Under the pieces are notes generated by a model that did no database searches, was not told where the DNA came from, and saw nothing but the letters and a program-made list of their open reading frames with translations. This document shows positions 50,374 to 59,100 of a stretch of 64,000 bases of DNA, piece after piece. Source of the stretch: Sandaracinaceae bacterium (GTDB taxonomy: Bacteria > Myxococcota_A > Polyangia > Polyangiales > Houyiibacteriaceae). Both the position numbers and the translations under genes were made by a program. The stretch spans positions 248,001 through 312,000 of the forward strand of contig JACKEI010000005.1 of the NCBI GenBank assembly GCA_020633075.1. The letters run 5' to 3'. Numbering within the stretch: position 1 is the first letter of the stretch; each line of letters starts with the position of its first letter.

Positions 50374-52611
50374 TCAGGGCATGCCCAGCGCGTGCTCCAC
50401 GAAGGTGTAGAAGCGCGTGTAGCGCGCCACGGTGTCGCTCAGGCGCCGGCCAGCACCATGGCCTTGCTCGCGCTCCATGTAGAACAGCACCGGCCGGCCC
50501 GACGTGTTGCTGACCTGCAGGCGCGCCGCGAACTTGGTGGAGTGGCCCCAGTAGACGCGGCTGTCGTGGTCGGCGGTCTCGATCAGCGTCGCGGGCAGCG
50601 CCACCTGCTCGGGCACATGGTGATACGGGCTGTAGGCGCTCAGCACGGCGAAGCCCTCGGGGCTCTCGCTGCTCATGTACTCGGGCTCCCAGATCTCGGC
50701 CGGGGGGAAGAGGTGGTAGCGCAGCATGTCGTAGAGCCCCACATAGGAGACGACCGCGCCAACCTGCTCCGGCACACGCGTGAGCATGGCGCCCATCAGG
50801 AGCCCGCCGTTGCTGCCGCCTGTGATCGCGATGCGCGCGGGGCGGCTGATGTCGCTGTTGCGCAGGTAGCGAATGCACGCCTCGAAGTCCTCGAAGACCC
50901 GCTGCTTGTTCTCGCGGCTGCCGGCGCGGTGCCAGGCCTCGCCCAGCTCGCCGCCGCCACGTAGGTTGGCCACGGCGTAGACCCCGCCGCGCTCCAGCCA
51001 GTAGAGCAGGTTGCGCTGAAAGCCCGGCAGCAGCGACACGTTGAAGCCACCGTAGCCGTAAAGCAGCGTGGGGTTGTCGCTGTTGCGAACCATGCCGCGG
51101 CGGTAGAGCAGCTGGAGCGGCACCAGCGTGCCGTCCGCCGAGGGGACCTGCACCACTTCGTACTCGAAGCCCTCGAGGTCCACGTCGGTGGTGACGCGCA
51201 CCACCGGGTTGGGCTCGTTTCCGTCGGCCAGCATCATGATCACAGGAGGCGTGCGGTAACCGCTGAAGGAGAAGAGCGCGTGGCGCCCGGCGCGGTCGGT
51301 GCTGAGCTCGCCCAGCTCACCCCCCGGGGGCAGGGGGATCTCGACGGAGGTCACCAGAGGCGGGTCCACCACCGCGCTCGCAGCGGGCCCCAATGGGCCG
51401 CCCTCTGGTGGCGCAGCTGGAAGCGGCACCCGCCTCAGGCTGGACTCGAGCCCCTCGGTGTAGGCCAGCAGCAGCGAGTCCCCCTGCAGCGCCCACTCGT
51501 TGAGCACGCCGTCGGTCTCGGGCACCAGCACCTGCCACGTGGAGGCGTCTGCCAGGGCAGGCGTGCCGAGGGCCAGCGGAGTACGGAGGACGCGGTAGCG
51601 CGGCGCCTCGCGGTTGCTGACGATCAGCACGTCGCGCCCGTGTACGGCGGCCGCGCTGCGCGCCTCCACACCGACGATGAGCGGCGTGATCTCCACGGGC
51701 CGGTCGTCGGGACCGCGGCGCGCGAGCCAGAGGTCGTTGGCGGACCAGCCACGCGAGACCGCCAGCACGAGGTGTTCGCCGTCGGCTTGCACGCTCACGC
51801 TCGGGAAGTCGGTGGGGTCGGCGGCCTCGAACACGAGCGGGTCCGCGCTCGCGGGCTCACCGAGTCGGTGCCGATACACGCGCGAGCCGTAGGTGTCGAC
51901 GCGCGCCGGGTCGTCGTGCGGGAAGTCCGCGTCGTGCTCCGCCGGGTAGCGCGTGTAGTAGAAGCCGGTGTCGTCGCTCAGCCACGAGACGCGGCTCCAC
52001 TTGGCGTGCGTGATGCTGTCCGAAAGCAGCGCGCGGGTGCTTAGGTCCAGGATCCGCAGCGTCGAGCGCTCGTCACCGTTCTGCGACACGCCAAAGACCA
52101 CGTAGCGCCCACCGGGGGACAGGTAGGTGTAGTCGATCGAGGCGCGCTCCCCGAACGCCTCGGCGCGCAGCACGGGCTCCGGGTCGGGCGCCCACGCCGG
52201 GCCGCGCGCGACGAAGTACGCCCCCTGCTCCTCGCTGCCCGCGCGACGGTAGAAGAACAGCGTCTCCCCCTCGAGTTGCGGCTCGCCGAGCGCGTCGATG
52301 GACAGCAGCTCCTGCAGCCGCGCGCCGCGCTCAGGACGCACGTGCGGCTGCAGCGTGGCCAGCGTGTACGCGTTCTGCGCCTCCACCCAGCGAGTGGTCT
52401 CCGCGCTGTCCACCTCCAGCGACCGAAACGGGTCCGCCACCGACACCCCATGAAGGACATCCACCACAGCGCCAGCCCGCGCCGCCTCGTTCACGCCGGC
52501 GAGCTCCGCGGGACTTGCGCCCGTCACGACCCGCCCCCGCCCGCACCCCGCGAGGACACCCACCGCGAGCACGGCTCCGAGGACACCCACCCGAGCACCG
52601 AGGACACCCAC
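50374..52611 (-). CDS. Prolyl oligopeptidase (peptidase S9A), secreted lipoprotein
   Basis: 745 residues. The seven-bladed propeller occupies about 100-450. The peptidase domain has LYGYGGFNVS, ANLRGGGELGEAWH, the nucleophile GGSNGG (Ser), the Asp in ETADHDSRV and the His in EQGHGAG, all S9A hallmarks. It cleaves peptides after Pro. The start chosen is GTG 52611, third of seven repeated in-frame GTGs, giving VGVLGARVGVLGAVLAVGVL followed by AGC, a lipoprotein signal ending LAGC. GGAG is 11 bases before it. An upstream GTG at 52638, 52668, 52695 or 52722 is also possible. Confidence 0.85.
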   Translation of the reverse strand: MGVLGARVGVLGAVLAVGVLAGCGRGRVVTGASPAELAGVNEAARAGAVVDVLHGVSVADPFRSLEVDSAETTRWVEAQNAYTLATLQPHVRPERGARLQELLSIDALGEPQLEGETLFFYRRAGSEEQGAYFVARGPAWAPDPEPVLRAEAFGERASIDYTYLSPGGRYVVFGVSQNGDERSTLRILDLSTRALLSDSITHAKWSRVSWLSDDTGFYYTRYPAEHDADFPHDDPARVDTYGSRVYRHRLGEPASADPLVFEAADPTDFPSVSVQADGEHLVLAVSRGWSANDLWLARRGPDDRPVEITPLIVGVEARSAAAVHGRDVLIVSNREAPRYRVLRTPLALGTPALADASTWQVLVPETDGVLNEWALQGDSLLLAYTEGLESSLRRVPLPAAPPEGGPLGPAASAVVDPPLVTSVEIPLPPGGELGELSTDRAGRHALFSFSGYRTPPVIMMLADGNEPNPVVRVTTDVDLEGFEYEVVQVPSADGTLVPLQLLYRRGMVRNSDNPTLLYGYGGFNVSLLPGFQRNLLYWLERGGVYAVANLRGGGELGEAWHRAGSRENKQRVFEDFEACIRYLRNSDISRPARIAITGGSNGGLLMGAMLTRVPEQVGAVVSYVGLYDMLRYHLFPPAEIWEPEYMSSESPEGFAVLSAYSPYHHVPEQVALPATLIETADHDSRVYWGHSTKFAARLQVSNTSGRPVLFYMEREQGHGAGRRLSDTVARYTRFYTFVEHALGMP

Positions 52612-52726
52612 CCGAGCACCCGCTCCGAGGACACCCACCCGCGCGAGCACCGCTCCGAGGACACCCACCCGGGCTGGCCCTCCGAGGACACCCACCCGAC
52701 CAACCGCTCCGAGGACACCCACCCGA
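52551..52726. repeat. Seven-copy degenerate repeat with in-frame spacing (codes repeated signal-peptide units)
   Basis: Seven copies of CCGAGGACACCCACCC-like units (core GAGGACACCCACC), with core starts at 52552, 52579, 52600, 52627, 52657, 52684 and 52711. The gaps of 27, 21, 27, 30, 27 and 27 are all multiples of three. On the minus strand each unit reads GGTGGGTGTCCTCGG, coding VGVLG and offering an in-frame GTG. It forms the leader of the peptidase gene and the upstream region of DUF423. The units are G-rich on the minus strand (GGGTGGGTG). Confidence 0.9.
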
Positions 52727-52767
52727 GCAGGTGGCGGGCCCTGGCGGATGGGGTCAAGCTCGGCAGC

Positions 52768-53151
52768 ATGACGCGCGCGCTGATGATGATGGCTGGGGTA
52801 CATGGCTTCCTCGCAGTGGCGCTCGGGGCGTTCGGCGCCCATGGGCTCCGCGCGGCGATGGCGGAGCTTTCGGATGGGGCCAAGCGCCTCGAGTGGTGGG
52901 GCACAGCTGCGCAGTATCACCTGATTCACGCGCTGGCGATCGGCCTGGCCGCCAGCCTGCTGGCGAGGGCCCCCGGGCCTGCCACCGTGGCGGGGGTGGC
53001 GTTCTCCGTGGGCTGCCTGCTCTTCTCCGGCAGCCTCTACACCATGACGCTCACGGGCGTGCGCGCCCTCGGGGCCGTGACGCCCCTCGGCGGGGTCGCC
53101 TTCCTGGTCGGCTGGGGGGCCCTCACGGTCGCGGGCTGGCAGCTGCGCTGA
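52768..53151 (+). CDS. DUF423 family membrane protein
   Basis: 127 residues with about four membrane helices: MMMAGVHGFLAVALGAFGAH, QYHLIHALAIGLAASLL, ATVAGVAFSVGCLLFSGSLY, LGGVAFLVGWGALTVAGW. The GAFGAHGLR and FSGSLY..T signatures are those of DUF423 (YwdK/YgdD-like), whose function is unknown. Divergent from the peptidase gene; its leader is the repeat array. Start ATG 52768. Confidence 0.9.
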   Translation: MTRALMMMAGVHGFLAVALGAFGAHGLRAAMAELSDGAKRLEWWGTAAQYHLIHALAIGLAASLLARAPGPATVAGVAFSVGCLLFSGSLYTMTLTGVRALGAVTPLGGVAFLVGWGALTVAGWQLR

Positions 53152-53217
53152 CACGCTCCGCCGGTCAGGCCGCGCGTCTCCCTGCTCGCGCCCGCGGGCG
53201 TGCTACCTTGCCGGGCC

Positions 53218-53598
53218 ATGACGCACCCCTTCGACCCCATCGCCGCCGCCCAGTACGTCAACTTCACCACGTTCCGCAAGAACGGCGAGCGCAAGGCCAC
53301 GCCCATCTGGGTCGCGGTGAGCGAAGGGCGCGCCTACGTCTGGAGCCAGCGAGACACGTGGAAGGTGAAGCGCCTGGTCAAGAACCCGGCGTGCGAGCTC
53401 ACTCCCTGCAACGTGACGGGCAGCAAGAACACCGGCGCCACCGTGGCCGGCAAGGGGCGCTTGCTGCAGCCAGGCGAGACCGCCGTGGCCAAGCACGCCT
53501 TCAAGAAGAAGTACGGGCTCAGCTTCATCACGGGTGAGTTCTTCGGCCGAATTCGCCCCGGCTCGGATCACGTCTACATCGAGATCGTGCCGGCCTGA
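53218..53598 (+). CDS. PPOX-class F420- or FMN-dependent oxidoreductase
   Basis: 126 residues, split-barrel flavoprotein. Motifs VNFTTFRKNGERKATPIWVA and YVWSQRDTWKVKRLVKNPAC match the PPOX/pyridoxamine 5'-phosphate oxidase-like group of small F420-dependent reductases (Rv1155 type). Whether the cofactor is F420 or FMN is not decided by the sequence. Transcribed towards a tRNA gene. Confidence 0.85.
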   Translation: MTHPFDPIAAAQYVNFTTFRKNGERKATPIWVAVSEGRAYVWSQRDTWKVKRLVKNPACELTPCNVTGSKNTGATVAGKGRLLQPGETAVAKHAFKKKYGLSFITGEFFGRIRPGSDHVYIEIVPA

Positions 53599-53679
53599 AC
53601 GTGGCCCCCGGCGGGGCAGCAATTCGCGCGCTTCCGCCGTTGACAGCGTTGCCGCCCCCTCTATACTCCCGCTCCCGTT

Positions 53680-53753
53680 GCCGATGTAGCTCAGATGGCT
53701 AGAGCGGGCGTTTCATACGCGCTAGGTCAGTGGTTCGATTCCACTCATCGGCA
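53680..53753 (+). tRNA. tRNA with CAU anticodon (elongator Met or lysidine-type Ile)
   Basis: A 74-base cloverleaf: acceptor GCCGATG paired with CATCGGC and discriminator A; D-arm GCTC/GAGC; anticodon arm GGCGT-TTCATAC-GCGCT with anticodon CAT; T-arm AGTGG-TTCGATT-CCACT. The first base pair is G-C, so it is not a typical initiator (which has an unpaired first position). CAU may be read as Met or, if lysidine-modified, as Ile. CCA is not encoded (CCCCA follows). Confidence 0.95.
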
Positions 53754-53760
53754 CCCCAGA

Positions 53761-53790
53761 CCCCTGCCTCGCGGCGGGGGTTTGTTTTTT
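53761..53790 (+). terminator. Rho-independent terminator after the tRNA gene
   Basis: CCCCTGCC, loop TCGC, GGCGGGGG, then TTTGTTTTTT. An 8-bp GC-rich stem with a U-run: the clearest intrinsic terminator in the window. It ends the tRNA transcript. Confidence 0.92.
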
Positions 53791-53830
53791 GGTGCGTCGG
53801 GGTGCGCGTCCGCCCCGAGGGCCCCGCGAG

Positions 53831-55147
53831 CTAGATGAGCACGACGTCCGACACGTCGAGCGCCTCTTGGGCGACGACGCTGCGCGTCTCTTCCTCACGC
53901 TTGACCGCCACGTCGTAGAGCTCGGTCAGCAGCGCAGGGTGCTGGCGGATGGCCGCCTGGAAGCGGTCCCGGGTCAGCTCCAGCGCGATGGTCGGGTGCG
54001 TGGCGACCACGGTCGCCGTCGCGGGCCGGCGCAGCACCAGCGAGATCTCGCCCACCACGTCGCCGGGCCCGAGCTCGGCCAGCACGATGTCGTCGCCGTC
54101 CGAGTCCCTGCCCGTGACGCTCACCGCGCCGCTCGCGATCAGGAAGAGCCCCGTGGCGTCTTCCCCCTCGACGAGCAGCGTGTCCCCGCGCGCGAACGAG
54201 CGCGTGCCGAAGAGGTCGATGATCTGGCCGCGCTCCTCCGCACCGACCGCGCCGAGGATGGCGCTGGAGCGCACGAGGTTGGCGAGCATGCGGGCGCGGC
54301 AGAACTCGCCGAGCTGCTCCCCGATGGCCGGTGTATGAGCCGCCAAGGACTCGAGGGTCTCGCGGCGCACGCACAGCAGCTGGCAGGGCTCGATGGCGCG
54401 CACGGCGGCCGCGCGCGGTGCGTCGCTGACCAACGCCATCTCGCCGAAGATCGCGCCGGGCCCGAGGTGCGCCAGCGCGACGGACTCACCATCCTCCTGG
54501 CGCGAGACCTCCAGCAGCCCGCGCACGACCACGTAGGCCTCGGTGCCCTCTTCGTTCTGTGCGATGACCTCCTCGCCACGCGGGACGTCGCGCAGCTCGA
54601 ACGCTTCGAGCAGCTCGCGCAGCGCGGCCGGGGCGAGGGCCGAGAACAGCGGAAGCTCCGGGACCTTCTCGGCAGGCACCGGGTCCGGCGCGGCGGCCGC
54701 ATCCAGGAGCGCCTCCTCCGCGCGGTCGAGCAGCGCGTCCCCCGACGCGCTCAGCAGCTCGGGTGCGATGGTCTTGCGGGTTGGCAGCGGGGGCGGGGCA
54801 GGGGACACGTCGGCCAGCCGCGCGCTCCCGTGACCAAAGGCGGCCGCGATGCGTTCGAAAGACTGCGCCGCGCCCGGCTCGCCGGCCCCCTGCGCGTCGA
54901 GCGCCGCGGCGGTCGCGGCGGGCAGGTCTCCACGATTGATGAGCTGCACCACCACGCGTTGGTGGGCGCGCGCCGCGGCGTCGCGGCGACCACGCTCTCC
55001 GAGCACGCGTGCGACCAGGGCGAAAGAGCCCAGGTCCAGCGGCTCGGCGGCCAGCGCAGACAGCGCCGAGCGCAGCGCGCCCTCTTCGTCACCAGAGAAC
55101 AGTGCAGCGTACGAGTTCGCCGCGTCGACCAGAGAGGCTTGGCTCAT
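53831..55147 (-). CDS. Protein with two cyclic-nucleotide-binding domains
   Basis: 438 residues. Helical N-terminal ~150 residues (AANSYAALFSGDEEGALRSA, RDAAARAHQRVVVQLI) look TPR-like. Two cNMP-binding beta-roll domains follow, at about 180-295 and 305-425: LPLFSALAPAALRELLEAFE, EAYVVVRGLLEVSRQED, LGPGAIFGEMALVSDAPRAA and LFLIASGAVSVTGRD, LGPGDVVGEISLVLRRPATA. Each keeps the phosphate-binding cassette outline (GE..L). No HTH domain is seen, so it is not a CRP-type regulator. ATG 55147 chosen; an upstream ATG at 55159 is possible. Confidence 0.88.
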   Translation of the reverse strand: MSQASLVDAANSYAALFSGDEEGALRSALSALAAEPLDLGSFALVARVLGERGRRDAAARAHQRVVVQLINRGDLPAATAAALDAQGAGEPGAAQSFERIAAAFGHGSARLADVSPAPPPLPTRKTIAPELLSASGDALLDRAEEALLDAAAAPDPVPAEKVPELPLFSALAPAALRELLEAFELRDVPRGEEVIAQNEEGTEAYVVVRGLLEVSRQEDGESVALAHLGPGAIFGEMALVSDAPRAAAVRAIEPCQLLCVRRETLESLAAHTPAIGEQLGEFCRARMLANLVRSSAILGAVGAEERGQIIDLFGTRSFARGDTLLVEGEDATGLFLIASGAVSVTGRDSDGDDIVLAELGPGDVVGEISLVLRRPATATVVATHPTIALELTRDRFQAAIRQHPALLTELYDVAVKREEETRSVVAQEALDVSDVVLI

Positions 55148-55255
55148 CTCGCGGAACATACCAGAGTGCGGCGCCGCGCGCGCGCCAGAGCGGCAGGCTC
55201 GCGTCGGACGGGAGGGAGGGCCCACCTCGGGCGCGGTGGGCACACCCCGGCAGGG

Positions 55256-56005
55256 TCAGTCGCTGTCGATCGTGGCGAGCGCCAGCCGGGCGCGGCGCAG
55301 CTCCTCGCGCAGGGTGAGCTCCTTCGCGACCCCAGCGGCGGCGTTCCGCCGGAGGAACGCACGCAGGTGCACGCTGGCCTCCCGCTCGTCGCCCATCTTG
55401 TACGCGATCATCCCCAGCAAGAAGCGGCCGTACCCGTCCGCGTTGGGGGACGCGCGCAAGGTATCGAGAGTGCGCCGGATGTTGCGAGCAGGCCGCCCAG
55501 CGTCCAGCCGGATGTAGAGGGCGTGGGCTCGCAAGAGGGCCCTGTCGCGCTGAGCCGTCCGCATCGCCTTCTGGAGCGTGGCCAACGCGGCGTCCACGTC
55601 GCCCCCGTGATGCTGAAGCGTCGCGAGGCCCCACAGCTGGAAGCTGCGTCGCTCGACCGGCGCCGTCCGCGCGGCACGCCGCTGCATCAGCAACGCATCC
55701 TGGGCCTCCCCGAGCGCCGCGAGCGCGCGGCTGGCGTCGTGCCAGGCGACGTCCTGCAGGGGCCCGAGGGCTGCGGCGCGGGCAGCGATGTCTGCGGCCT
55801 GACGCAGCTGCCGGAGCTCGATGTGCGCCAGGTAGAGCTGCCTCAGCAGGAGCACCTTGGTATCTTCGGTGACCTCCGACGCTTGCGCGAGACCCGACTC
55901 GGCGGCGCGCAGCCGTTGCTCAGGCCGGCGCGCCCGCAGCGCCACCAGCAGAGCTTGCTCGGGCGTGAAATCCGGAGGCGGCGCAGAGGGACGAATGGTC
56001 GGCAT
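55256..56005 (-). CDS. TPR-containing protein
   Basis: 249 residues. Repeated 34-residue helical pairs (AAESGLAQASEVTEDTKVLL, ALAALGEAQDALLMQRRAAR, GLATLQHHGGDVDAALATLQ, GYGRFLLGMIAYKMGDEREA) suggest about four TPRs. No signal peptide. ATG 56005 is preferred over 56035. It lies between the double-cNMP protein and the giant kinase on the same strand, so it may be an adaptor for one of them; inference. Confidence 0.75.
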   Translation of the reverse strand: MPTIRPSAPPPDFTPEQALLVALRARRPEQRLRAAESGLAQASEVTEDTKVLLLRQLYLAHIELRQLRQAADIAARAAALGPLQDVAWHDASRALAALGEAQDALLMQRRAARTAPVERRSFQLWGLATLQHHGGDVDAALATLQKAMRTAQRDRALLRAHALYIRLDAGRPARNIRRTLDTLRASPNADGYGRFLLGMIAYKMGDEREASVHLRAFLRRNAAAGVAKELTLREELRRARLALATIDSD

Positions 56006-56136
56006 GGTTGATACGCGTGTCCACAAGTGTAGCACACCCTATAGCAAGCGTGCTTCTGCAATGGTTTCAAGCAGATGGAGTCGACTATCCACAGCTTGCC
56101 CCCGGGCGCGGGGAGAGCCTGTTGATGAACCTCGCA

Positions 56137-59100
56137 TCACGCGGGATGCGAGGTATGCGAGAGCACCGTCTGGACGACGTGGGTCGCACGAAAGCGCTGC
56201 CGGGCCCCCTCCCCGCGGAGCCGCTCCACCTGCGACTCGATCACACGACGTGCCGCCGTCCAGGCCTTCTTGGCCTCGTCCCCTGCGCCGAGGTACTCGT
56301 ACGTGCGCGCGATGAGCATGCGCGCGCGCGGCTGCCGCTGGACCGAGACTTCGGCGTCCAGCCGGGCCATGGCGGCCGAGGCTGCGGCCTTGGCGTCTTC
56401 GGTCGCACCGCGACCCGCACGCAGCCACGCCAACAACGCCAGCGCCTCGACCTCCAGGCTGACGAAGTCGTGCGCCAAGCAGAGCCCCCGCGCCGCCTCG
56501 GCCGCCTCCTCGGCAGCAGCGAGGTGCTTGGCCCGGTCGGCGTCTTCGACGGCCCCAAGCTCCGCGAGAACGCGCGCCGTGAAGACGCGCTCCTGCGCCG
56601 CGAGGTAGGGTCCGTGCAGCGCCACATGGACGCGCAGCTCCTCCAGCAGCTCGCTCGCGCGAGGAGCCTCGCCGCGTTGTAGGTGGAGGTCGATCATGGC
56701 GCACTGAGCTTCCTTGCGCGCCGGGGTGGCTTCGCTCGAGACCATCGCGCCGAGCACGTCGATCGAGTGGGCCAGGAAGGCCTCTGCCCGCTCGGGCTCC
56801 CCCAGCGTCTGGTAGTAGAGGGCGAGCAGGGCGAGCTTGCGGCCGAGGCGGAGACGGTCTCCGGTCTCGCGGTCGAAGCTCAGCGACGCGCGGGTGACCG
56901 CCACGGCGTCCTGGAAGTTGCCGAGGCACGAGAGGGCGCCCCCGAGGTGGTCGAGGGCCAGCGCCTCGTGACGCTTGATACCCAGGCGGCGGAACACCAC
57001 CGCCGACTCGGCGTAGGTCTCGAGGGCCTTGCGGGCGTGGCCAGAGCGCTCCTGCAAGATGCCCTTCTGGATCAGGACGAGGCCGCGCGCCGGCAAGAAG
57101 TCCGGCAGCACTCCCGCGCGGGAGAGGGCCTCGTCGCAGAGCGTGAGGGCGCGCGCCGTGGCTCCCCGGTCGCGGGCGACCTCGGCCATCATTCGCACAG
57201 TATCGATCTCGGCACCTCGGTCCCCCTCGGCGATGGCGCGGGCCCGGGCCTGCTCGAGGTGCCGCTCGGCCCGCTCGAGCTTCCCGTGGTCGATCTCGAA
57301 GCGGGCGCGACGGTTGAGGGCGAAGGCGCGCAGGGTCTTCGGCACGTCCGCGTGGAGCGACAGGCGGTCGAGGGCGTCCAGCTCGGCCGCCTGCTCGGCG
57401 GGCTGACCCAAGAAGCGGAGGATCCGCTCGCGTCCGGCGTGCGCCGCGAACTGCCCTTCGGGGTCGTCGTCGAAGAGCCGCAGCGCGCGCGCGAAGAGCC
57501 CCAGCGCAGTCGCGTTCGAGAAGGCCGCGCTGGCCAGCTCGGCTGCCTCGAGGTAGGCGTGGGCCGCCGCACCGCGCTGCCCGGCCTGCTCCAGGTGGTG
57601 AGCGACGCGGGCGGCGGGCGAGCCTGGCAAGGACTGGAAGTAGTCGGCCACCCGCCGGTGCATGCGGCTACGGTCGTCGGGCTCGGCGCCCTCGTAGGCG
57701 ATCTGGCGCACGACCCCGCTCGCAAACGCCAGCGTCCCGTTGGACCTGCGGACCAGGAAGCCACGAGCCAGGAGGTCTTGCACGTTCCCCTGCACGTCGT
57801 TGCCGGCGATGAGCACCAGCTGCCGCTCCTCGAGGCCGGAGCCCGCCACCGCCAGCCAGCGCAGCGCGCGGCGCGAGGACTCCTCCAGCTCGTCGAGGCG
57901 CGAGGCGACCACCCCTTCGAGAGAGCTCGGGAGCGAGATGGGCAGCGCCGAGTCACGCACGACGCGCGCCGTGCCGTCGGTATCATCGACGACGCGCACC
58001 ACGCCCCGCTCCAGGAGGGCATCGGAGAGCTCTTGGATGTGGAAGGGGTTGCCACCGGCGCGTTCCACGATCGCGCGCACGACCTCTGCCGGGACCTCCG
58101 CCCCTCGAAAGCAGCGCCGCACGATCTCGTTGCGCTCGTCGCCCTCGAGCTCGCCCAGCTCGATCACCGGGACACCACGCAGCGCCGCGGCGGTGCGCGC
58201 GTCGGGCCGCGTGGCCATGAGGATCAGCACGGGGCTCTGATGGACGCCTTGGCTCATCGTCCGCAGCAGCTCGAGCGACGCGCTGTCCGCCCACTGGAGC
58301 GAGTCCAGCCAGACCACGATGGGGCCGCCTTTGGCGAGGTGGCGCAGCAGCAGCTCGATGGCGTGGACCACCTCGCGCGTGCGCTCCTCGTGCTCGGACT
58401 CGAGCACCCGCTCGTCGGCGCTGCCGAGCAGGGTCAGCACACCCCGCTCGATCAAGTCGCGGCGGCCGGTGTCCATGACGACGGCCTGCAGGGAGGAGCG
58501 GATCTGGTCTCGCACTTGAGACGCCGGCGCGTCGTCCGAGATGAAGAAGATGTCGCGGATGAGCGCGGCCAGGCTGGAGAAGGGCACGTCGCTGGTGCCG
58601 AACCCGCACTCGGTGGAGAGGATGCCCGGCATCGGCTCGAGCGAGTCCAGCGCCGCCGAGACCAGCGCCGACTTGCCCACCCCCAGCTCGCCCACGACCG
58701 CCGCGAACACGGCGCGCCCCGTCGACTCGGCCTCGCGATAGAGCCCCCGGATGGTCTCCTGCTCGGCCACGCGCCCGATCAGCCCCTCCACGCCGAGGCT
58801 GTGGCGGGTGTCCACCGCGCGCTCCTCGCGGGAGCGTGCGCCCAGCGCGCTATAGGCGCGTGTGCGCTCGCCCCCCTCCAGGGTCACGTCTTCATACTGG
58901 GCCTCGTTCACCCGGAAGTCGCGGCGCACCAGCCGGTACACATCACTTGTGATACGCACGCTCCCCGCGTTGCCTTCGTTCGCGAGGTGCTCGGCCACGG
59001 CGAGCGCGGACTCCACGGGAGCGTAGCGCAACAGGCGACCCGAGCCGTCGCGCACGGTGGTCACGATGCCGGAGGACACCGCCAGCGAGGCGGTGATGGG

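Noticed and set aside
52551..52726. The repeat array as a CRISPR
   Set aside because: Repeats are too short (about 13-17 bases), spacers are 5-14 bases and degenerate, and no cas gene is present. Their in-frame spacing fits coding repeats.
53680..53753. tRNA as an initiator fMet gene
   Set aside because: The first acceptor pair is G-C, not the unpaired C-A typical of bacterial initiators.
56006..56136. DnaA-box-like TATCCACA near a gap, as an origin
   Set aside because: Only isolated near-matches, no cluster, and no dnaA or dnaN nearby. A weak AT-rich promoter region for the 55256 gene is the better reading.
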